A DNA stretch of 64,000 nt, from the NCBI GenBank assembly GCA_037439785.1, contig JBBIVJ010000010.1, positions 53,089 to 117,088 of the forward strand, read 5' to 3'. Position numbers and translations under genes: made by a program. The first letter of the stretch is position 1; the number at the start of each line of letters is the position of its first letter. The notes below the pieces were generated by a model. The model was not told the DNA's origin. It saw nothing but the letters and a program-made list of their open reading frames with translations, and did not search any database. Shown in pieces: positions 58,687 through 64,000 of this stretch. The stretch comes from DSVZ01 sp037439785 (lineage in GTDB: Bacteria; Verrucomicrobiota; Verrucomicrobiia; Limisphaerales; J093).

Positions 58687-60630
58687 ATGCTGAACGGCAC
58701 AAAATCGTTCCTGTGTATTGACTTTGGAGCGGGTACGCTGAAGGTGGCCGAGTTTGACGCCACGGAGGCCGGGGCGTTGCGGCTGCTGCGATACGCTGTC
58801 CGCCCGCTCGGCCTGGCGGGCAGCCAGGACGCCGCGCGGGACGGCGTCGTGCAGCGGGCGCTGCAGGAATTGATGGCCGGCAAGACCTTCACCGCCCGCC
58901 GGTGCAACGTGTGCGCGCCGGGCTTCCAGACCTTCTCCAAGTTCATCAAGCTGCCGCCGGTGGACTCGTCGAAGGCCACCCAGATCATCCAGTACGAGGC
59001 GCAGCAGAACGTACCCTTCCCGCTGGAGGAGGTGGTGTGGGATTACCAGATTTTGGGCACCCTGCCCTCCGGGGAACTGGAGGTGCTCCTGGTGGCCATC
59101 AAGACCACCCAGGTCGAGAGCATCTTCAAGGCCGCCGAATCCCAGGGCCTGCGCCTGGACCTGGTGGATGCCGGCCCTGCGGCCCTGGCCAACGCCTTCC
59201 GTTACAACTACAGCGACCAGGAGGGCTGCTCGATGCTCCTGGACATTGGCGCCAAGACCAGCAACGTCCTGTTCTTCGAGAAGGACAAGGTCTACGCCCG
59301 CACCATCAACATCGGGGCCAACGCCATCACCCAGGAATTTGCCGCGGAAGCCAAGCTGCCCTTCGCCGAGGCGGAGAAAGTCAAGATCGCCGAGGGCTTT
59401 GTCAGCCTGGGCGGGGCCTACGAGGAGCCGGACAATCCGCGCCAGGCGGCCATTTCCAAGATTGCCCGGCAGGTGATGACCCGGCTCCACATCCAGGTCA
59501 ACCAGACCATTCAGTTTTACCGCAGCCAGCAGGGCGGCTCGGCGCCGCAGCGGGTCTTCCTGTCCGGCGGGGCCTCGGTCATGGCCTACACCGCCCAGTT
59601 CTTTGCCGAGAAGCTCAACCTGCCGGTGGATTACTTCAATCCGTTCCGGAACGTTGAGATTGACCCCGGCGTCAACATCGAGGAACTGGCCAAGGTGGCC
59701 CACGCCTTCGGGGAAGTGGTCGGCCTGGGCCTGCGCAACCCGGCCCGCTGCCCCATCGAGCTCAACCTCATCCCCCCCTCCATCCTCAAACGCCAGCAGC
59801 TCAACCAGAAAAAGCCGTATTTCATCGCCACCGCCGTCAGCCTCATCCTCGCCGTGCTGGCCATGGGGCTGTTCTTCGACCGCGTGGCGGCGGTCAAACA
59901 GCAGGCCATCACCGACCGCACCCCCAAGGTCGAGCGGCTCCAGATGCGCGCCGACCAGCTCCGGGCGGCCCTGCGCCAGCGCGACGCCGCCCAGCAGATG
60001 GTGGATCAGTACACCGAGTGGCTGGACACGCGCTTTTCGTGGGGCGATGTACTCACCGAACTGCGCAATGCCCTGGTCCGCACCGAGCGGTTAACCTTCC
60101 AGCCCACCATGCCCACCGGCGTCTGGGTGGAGCGCATGGCCGCGGAAAACCTCCAGGCCCCCCCCGAAGAGCAGCAGGAGGAAACCACCGGCCGTCCCCA
60201 GATGATGGACTGGCGGATGATGCTCCGCTACGGCATCGGGTTGCCCCCGGCCATGCTCCAAAAGCTGCGCGAAATGCAGGCCTCCGGCGAGCTGGACCAG
60301 GCCGGGCAGAGCGGCGGTGGCGAGGCCGGCGGCGAGGCCGGCGGCGAGGCCGTGGACCCGATGGCCGGGGTCGCGCCCGCGCCGAGCCGTCCCAACACCA
60401 ACGAAGTGTCCATCATCAACCTGACCTGTCGCGCCATCAGTTGGAGCCGGGCCGACCCCCGGGCGGACCGCCAACTGGTCGAGACCCTGGCCAACGTGCT
60501 GACCCAGAGCCCGCTGTTTTTGTCCGGCACCAACGGTACGCGCCTCTCCGGTCAGATGCGCCCGGACGAGGAGACCAACACCTTCCGGTTCGACGTAAAG
60601 CTGGTCCTGGCCAAGCCGATCAAGCTCTGA
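58687..60630 (+). CDS. PilM-PilN-like fusion protein of the pilus-like (Amuc_1101-type) system
   Basis: A 647-residue protein in two parts. Residues 1 to about 350 are a PilM-type actin-like ATPase: CIDFGAGTLKVAEFD, EYEAQQNVPFPLEEVVWDYQ-like region, the second phosphate loop LLDIGAKTSNVLFF, and the adenosine region VFLSGGASVMAY. Then comes IELNLIPPS (N360-P363), which matches the NLLP motif by which PilN docks on PilM, directly followed by a basic stretch, a membrane helix (about 378-397), a coiled coil and a periplasmic domain with a Gly/Glu-rich insert (near 540) as in PilN. In known type IV pili these are two proteins. It is the first gene of the pilus-like operon; the next starts 7 bases on. 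Confidence 0.85.
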   Translation: MLNGTKSFLCIDFGAGTLKVAEFDATEAGALRLLRYAVRPLGLAGSQDAARDGVVQRALQELMAGKTFTARRCNVCAPGFQTFSKFIKLPPVDSSKATQIIQYEAQQNVPFPLEEVVWDYQILGTLPSGELEVLLVAIKTTQVESIFKAAESQGLRLDLVDAGPAALANAFRYNYSDQEGCSMLLDIGAKTSNVLFFEKDKVYARTINIGANAITQEFAAEAKLPFAEAEKVKIAEGFVSLGGAYEEPDNPRQAAISKIARQVMTRLHIQVNQTIQFYRSQQGGSAPQRVFLSGGASVMAYTAQFFAEKLNLPVDYFNPFRNVEIDPGVNIEELAKVAHAFGEVVGLGLRNPARCPIELNLIPPSILKRQQLNQKKPYFIATAVSLILAVLAMGLFFDRVAAVKQQAITDRTPKVERLQMRADQLRAALRQRDAAQQMVDQYTEWLDTRFSWGDVLTELRNALVRTERLTFQPTMPTGVWVERMAAENLQAPPEEQQEETTGRPQMMDWRMMLRYGIGLPPAMLQKLREMQASGELDQAGQSGGGEAGGEAGGEAVDPMAGVAPAPSRPNTNEVSIINLTCRAISWSRADPRADRQLVETLANVLTQSPLFLSGTNGTRLSGQMRPDEETNTFRFDVKLVLAKPIKL

Positions 60631-60637
60631 ACGAGGT

Positions 60638-61750
60638 ATGGACTGGATCAAAAAGAACCTTGCACTGGTCCTGAGCGCCGTCGTCCTGTTGGTGGCGCTG
60701 GGGGCCTCTGGTTACTACCTCTACACCAAAATCCAGCTCAGCAATGCGGTCAGCGCCCAAATCGAGGAGCAGGACCAGAAGCTCCAATCGCTGATGCGGA
60801 TGCGGCCCCACCCCGGCAACCGCAAGGTGGACAACATCGCCCTGGCCCGCGAGCAGGAGACCCAGTTGACCAACTTCGTCCAGCGCGCCCGCGCCCAGTT
60901 CAAGCCGGTGCCCTACCCCACCAACCTGGACGGCGGCGCCTTCGGGCTGTTGCTCGCGGACACGGTGGATAACCTCACCCGCAAGGCCCGTCGCGCCGGG
61001 ACCAAACTGCCGGACAACTACACATTCGCCTTCTCCACCCACCTCCAGGCCCTGTCCCCGGACCCCAAGAGCATCGAACCCCTGACCCGCGCCCTGATGG
61101 AGGTCAGGGCCCTGAGCGAGATCCTTTTGGAGGCCCGGGTCATTGAAATCGAACGCATCCGGCGGCCCTCGGTCTCGGCCAGTGACAGCCCGGGATTGAC
61201 GCTGGGGGGCGGTCCTTCGGACTACTGGACCCGCAAGCCGGTCACCAACCAGTTGGCGGTGGTGATCCCCTACGAACTGGTCTTCCGCGGCTTCAGCGGT
61301 GAACTCCAATCCTTCCTGGCCGGCCTGGCGCGCAGTCCTCACAACTTCCTGCTCAAAAACCTGGTGCTGGACACCGGAGACACCAACGAAGTGGACATGT
61401 TTGCCCCGGACCTGGGGCTGGGCGGTGACGAGGGCAACATGCCCCGCCTCTCCCCGCAGATGCTCATGATGATGCGCTACGGTATCCGCCCCGGCATGCG
61501 GGGTATGCCCATGATGCCCCAGGTGACCGATCCCGCGGCCGAGGCGGCCCGCGCGGAGGCGAACATCATCGTCCGCGAAAACCCGTTTCGCGCCACGGCC
61601 TGGGTGGATGTCGTGCGGCTGCGGGACCCCGCCGAGGCGGCCGCCGATCGGACCCGGTCACGCCGCGGTCCGGCCGCGCCCGGCGCGGAGGGTACCGGAA
61701 CCGACCTTTCCGGGGAGGGAGCCGATGCTTCGACCGCGGCCGCTTTCTAG
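60638..61750 (+). CDS. Amuc_1100-like pilus-associated protein
   Basis: A 370-residue protein with a short cytoplasmic start (MDWIKKNLA), one membrane helix (about 8-28), a coiled coil (IEEQDQKLQSLMRMRP, ALAREQETQLTNFVQ) and periplasmic folded parts with PilO/PilN-like strands (VVIPYELVFRGFSGELQSFL). Topology, size and position after PilM match Amuc_1100 of Akkermansia. A Met/Pro-rich loop (about 275-295) is unusual. It probably forms the inner-membrane alignment complex with the preceding fusion protein. A C-terminal Ala/Gly/Thr tail ends it. Confidence 0.8.
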   Translation: MDWIKKNLALVLSAVVLLVALGASGYYLYTKIQLSNAVSAQIEEQDQKLQSLMRMRPHPGNRKVDNIALAREQETQLTNFVQRARAQFKPVPYPTNLDGGAFGLLLADTVDNLTRKARRAGTKLPDNYTFAFSTHLQALSPDPKSIEPLTRALMEVRALSEILLEARVIEIERIRRPSVSASDSPGLTLGGGPSDYWTRKPVTNQLAVVIPYELVFRGFSGELQSFLAGLARSPHNFLLKNLVLDTGDTNEVDMFAPDLGLGGDEGNMPRLSPQMLMMMRYGIRPGMRGMPMMPQVTDPAAEAARAEANIIVRENPFRATAWVDVVRLRDPAEAAADRTRSRRGPAAPGAEGTGTDLSGEGADASTAAAF

Positions 61751-61753
61751 GTT

Positions 61754-62569
61754 ATGGATTTTCTCAAGAACCACTACGAGAAGCTGATCCTCAGCGTGGT
61801 CCTCCTGGGTTTGGCCGTCGCGGCCGGGTATCTCCCCTTTGTGGTGAGTTCGGTGCGGGAGCGCCTGGCCGAGGTCACCACCGCCATCGAAGAAGGCCGG
61901 GTCGAACCCCTCAAGCCGCTGGACCTGTCCACCAACGAAGCCGTGCTGGCCCGGGTGACCTCGAAGGTGGAGTTCGCTTTCGGCGAGGGACCGCACGGGC
62001 TGTTCACGCCGGCCGGCACCTGGCGCAAGGGGCCCGGCCCGGGGGGATGGCCGCCCATTCCGCCCGCCCCTTCCGGGGTCGAGGGTTTGAAGGTCACCAG
62101 CATCAGTCCGCTGGAGCTGAAGGTGGAATTCCAGGGCGTCTCCCAGGGCAGCAGCGCGGCCTTTGGGTACCGGTACCGCTTTTACATGCAGAATGAGGCC
62201 TCGACCAACTCCGCCCTGGCTCGCGGCCGCATCCTGATCCTGGCCGCCAAGGGAAAGCCCTCCCCCACCGACCCGCTGTTCATCAAGGACATTATCGGCC
62301 CGCCGGACGATCCGGACTCGATCCAGTTGCAGTTGACCGACAGCCGCCAGGTGATCACGGTCACCAAGGACAAGCCCCACGTGGAAGTGGCCGGCTTTTC
62401 GGCCGACCTGCGGCACGAGCGCGAAAACCGCAACTACCCCCGGCAGCGGCCGGGTTCCAAACTCACCATCGGCGGCACCGTGTACAATGTCGTTGCCATC
62501 AACGAGCGCGACGTTACCATCGAGGACGATAAGACCAAGCGCCGCACGGTTATCCCCTTCCCACGGTGA
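61754..62569 (+). CDS. Amuc_1099-like inner-membrane protein
   Basis: A 271-residue protein: MDFLKNHYEKLILSVVLLGL starts a membrane anchor (about 9-30), followed by a periplasmic region. Residues about 200-270 contain short beta-strands (RQVITVTKDKPHVEVAG, GSKLTIGGTVYNVVAINERDV) that could be a small barrel as in PilP-like pilotins. It starts 3 bases after the previous stop codon. It corresponds in place to Amuc_1099; function unproven. PilP-like is my best guess. Confidence 0.7.
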   Translation: MDFLKNHYEKLILSVVLLGLAVAAGYLPFVVSSVRERLAEVTTAIEEGRVEPLKPLDLSTNEAVLARVTSKVEFAFGEGPHGLFTPAGTWRKGPGPGGWPPIPPAPSGVEGLKVTSISPLELKVEFQGVSQGSSAAFGYRYRFYMQNEASTNSALARGRILILAAKGKPSPTDPLFIKDIIGPPDDPDSIQLQLTDSRQVITVTKDKPHVEVAGFSADLRHERENRNYPRQRPGSKLTIGGTVYNVVAINERDVTIEDDKTKRRTVIPFPR

Positions 62570-62597
62570 GGGATTTTTTTCAAATCTGGTTTGCTTT

Positions 62598-64000
62598 ATG
62601 TCTTCCGTTTCGAGAAAACCCACGCCCATGATTCGCACTGCCCTGGCCCTCCTCGCCGTAGTGGTGGGACTCGCCGGCCCGCTCCGTTCGTTGCACGCCC
62701 AGACCGATGCGGCGGCGCTGGCCGCCGAGGAGGCCGTGCGCCGGCAGGAGATGACCATCCAGTTGCGGCGCACCCTGCAGGAGGCCGCCCAGGTCCGCGC
62801 CCAGGGCGATCTCGCCGCCGCGGTGCGCTTGTACGAAGAGTGCTGGAACCTGGTGCAGCGCATCGGCGATGCCAGCATCCAGCGGGAGCGGCAGCAGACA
62901 GTGACCGGCTTCAGTGAGGCCTACCTCACCCAGGCCCGCCGTTCCTACGCCAGCGCCGATTACGAGGAAGCCCGCCGTCAACTCGCCCGCGTGCTCCGGG
63001 TGGACCCCCGCAATGCCGAGGCGCAGGCGCTCCAGGTCAAGGTCGAACGCGCCCACGAGGAACAGAAGGGCCGGGTGCCCAGCAGGGAAGTCGTGGCCCG
63101 GCTCCCGGAAGCTGCCCAGGTCCGGACGGACGCCGCCACCCTGGTCCAGGACGGCAAGCTTTACTACGAGATGGGCAAGCTGGACGAGGCCGAAGCCAAG
63201 CTCCGCAAGGCCGCCGAGCTGGACCCCAACAACCGCGCCGCCGGCTACTACCTGACCCTGGTCCAGGACGCACGCTACTCCCAGGACGCCGTCAAGCGTG
63301 AAATCATGGCCCGCAACAAAATGGTCGAGGTCGAGCGGGCCTGGAACCCGCCCCTGGTGCGCGAAAAGATGCCTCCCGGCAATCCCTTTGCCCGGACCAA
63401 CACCATCCACACCGGTCCCGGACGCCGTTCGATTTACGCCAAACTCGACAAAATCCGCCTCGACAGGGTCGAGTTCCCCGGTGTGCCGCTGAGCGAGGTC
63501 GTGCGCTACCTTGACGAGGAGGTGCGTCTGCGCGACCCGGACAAGCGGGGCATCAACTTCATCCTGGCTCCCAAAGTGGATTCTCAGGCGCCGCTCCAAC
63601 CCGGGTTGGGCGTGACCACGTTTGATCCGACCACCGGGGCGGCCGTGCCGGCGGCTCCGCAGCAGCCGGAGTTCGAGCTGGAGGAAGTCGTGATCAAGAT
63701 CTTCCCGCCCCTGCGGGATGTGCGCCTGGCGGATGTCCTGGATGCCATCGTCAAGGTGGCGGACCAACAGATCAAGTACTCGGTCGAGGAGTATGCCGTG
63801 GTGTTCAGCAAGAAAACGCCCGAGCCGCAGCAGCTTTTCACCCGCACCTTCCGGGTCAACCCCAACACGTTCGTGCAAGGGCTCGAAGGGGTGTACGCGA
63901 TTGACTACTCGGCCATCCTCGGCGGCGGTGGTTTCGGCGGCGGCGGCTTCGGGGGCGGAGGCCTGGGTGGTGGCGGCTTCGGAGGGGGCGGTTTTGGCGG
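62598..64000 (+). CDS. Secretin-like protein (Amuc_1098/PilQ type), cut by the window end
   Basis: An open frame from ATG 62598 to the end of the window (467 codons and more, no stop). A signal peptide (core ALALLAVVVGLAG; an ATG at 62628 is the alternative start) is followed by a TPR-like region (about residues 35-210: RRTLQEAAQVRAQGDLAAAVRLYEE and later KLDEAEAKLRKAAELDPNN) and secretin N-type domains (about 270-440: RLDRVEFPGVPLSEVVRYLDEEVR, KIFPPLRDVRLADVLDAIV). From residue 442 a glycine-rich repeat of GGGGF units begins and is cut by the window. The pore domain must lie beyond. It would be the outer-membrane channel of the pilus-like system. Confidence 0.82.
   Translation, partial: MSSVSRKPTPMIRTALALLAVVVGLAGPLRSLHAQTDAAALAAEEAVRRQEMTIQLRRTLQEAAQVRAQGDLAAAVRLYEECWNLVQRIGDASIQRERQQTVTGFSEAYLTQARRSYASADYEEARRQLARVLRVDPRNAEAQALQVKVERAHEEQKGRVPSREVVARLPEAAQVRTDAATLVQDGKLYYEMGKLDEAEAKLRKAAELDPNNRAAGYYLTLVQDARYSQDAVKREIMARNKMVEVERAWNPPLVREKMPPGNPFARTNTIHTGPGRRSIYAKLDKIRLDRVEFPGVPLSEVVRYLDEEVRLRDPDKRGINFILAPKVDSQAPLQPGLGVTTFDPTTGAAVPAAPQQPEFELEEVVIKIFPPLRDVRLADVLDAIVKVADQQIKYSVEEYAVVFSKKTPEPQQLFTRTFRVNPNTFVQGLEGVYAIDYSAILGGGGFGGGGFGGGGLGGGGFGGGGFG

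Overview
The window is 64 kb of a GC-rich (about two thirds G+C by eye), gene-dense chromosome, most likely from a Verrucomicrobiota bacterium, perhaps of the Limisphaerales type. The grounds are: an operon at the right end that matches the Akkermansia Amuc_1101-1100-1099-1098 pilus-like cluster in order and protein type; an exosortase/EpsI/TIGR04073 cluster plus a PEP-CTERM protein; a DUF6600 lipoprotein; many signal-peptide-bearing glycan-degrading enzymes; and dispersed GTGGTGCAG hairpin repeats. The genus is inference. No rRNA, phage, IS element or CRISPR was found; one tRNA (Ser, anticodon CGA) is present.

Left part (1-24.3 kb): a secreted sugar-processing group (Tat-exported Gfo/Idh/MocA oxidoreductase, GH43 enzyme, ThuA-like protein), a small membrane protein, a large SNF2 helicase, Kdo transferase WaaA with an RluA-type pseudouridine synthase, a PIG-L deacetylase coupled to a ceramidase-like/alpha-beta hydrolase fusion, an AddB-like nuclease, a DUF6600 lipoprotein, a secreted lamin-G-like protein, a degenerate histidine-kinase/receiver protein and a secreted GH-A clan glycosidase.

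Middle (24.3-52.5 kb): an ErpA/IscA-type Fe-S carrier, iron alcohol dehydrogenase, MetG, a GlcNAc-kinase/MurQ fusion, an envelope glycan group (flippase, FkbM methyltransferase, heptosyltransferase), an M3 peptidase, tRNA-Ser, a PEP-CTERM protein with its own promoter and terminator, a TauE/SafE transporter, a rhomboid protease, rpmI-rplT-pheS, a PTS EIIA-like protein, ArgS, two small membrane proteins, a bacterial Nav channel, an esterase, a TPR membrane protein and a beta-helix/PA14 protein. Most gaps above 300 bp here hold arrays of short hairpins and tandem repeats rather than genes.

Right part (52.5-64 kb): first a TIGR04073 lipoprotein, IspE, exosortase, EpsI, a polyprenyl-phosphate sugar transferase and a UDP-glucuronate-decarboxylase-type SDR, which together look like an extracellular polysaccharide and PEP-CTERM protein anchoring locus; then the pilus-like operon: a PilM-PilN fusion, an Amuc_1100-like protein, a small inner-membrane protein and a secretin-like protein that runs off the window end inside a glycine-rich stretch.

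The most notable observations are the natural PilM-PilN fusion with the PilN NLLP-like motif embedded in mid-protein, the GlcNAc kinase-MurQ fusion, the ceramidase-like/hydrolase fusion, the receiver protein with a decayed kinase core, and the dispersed hairpin repeat family. Every identification is from reading sequence motifs; no database search was run.
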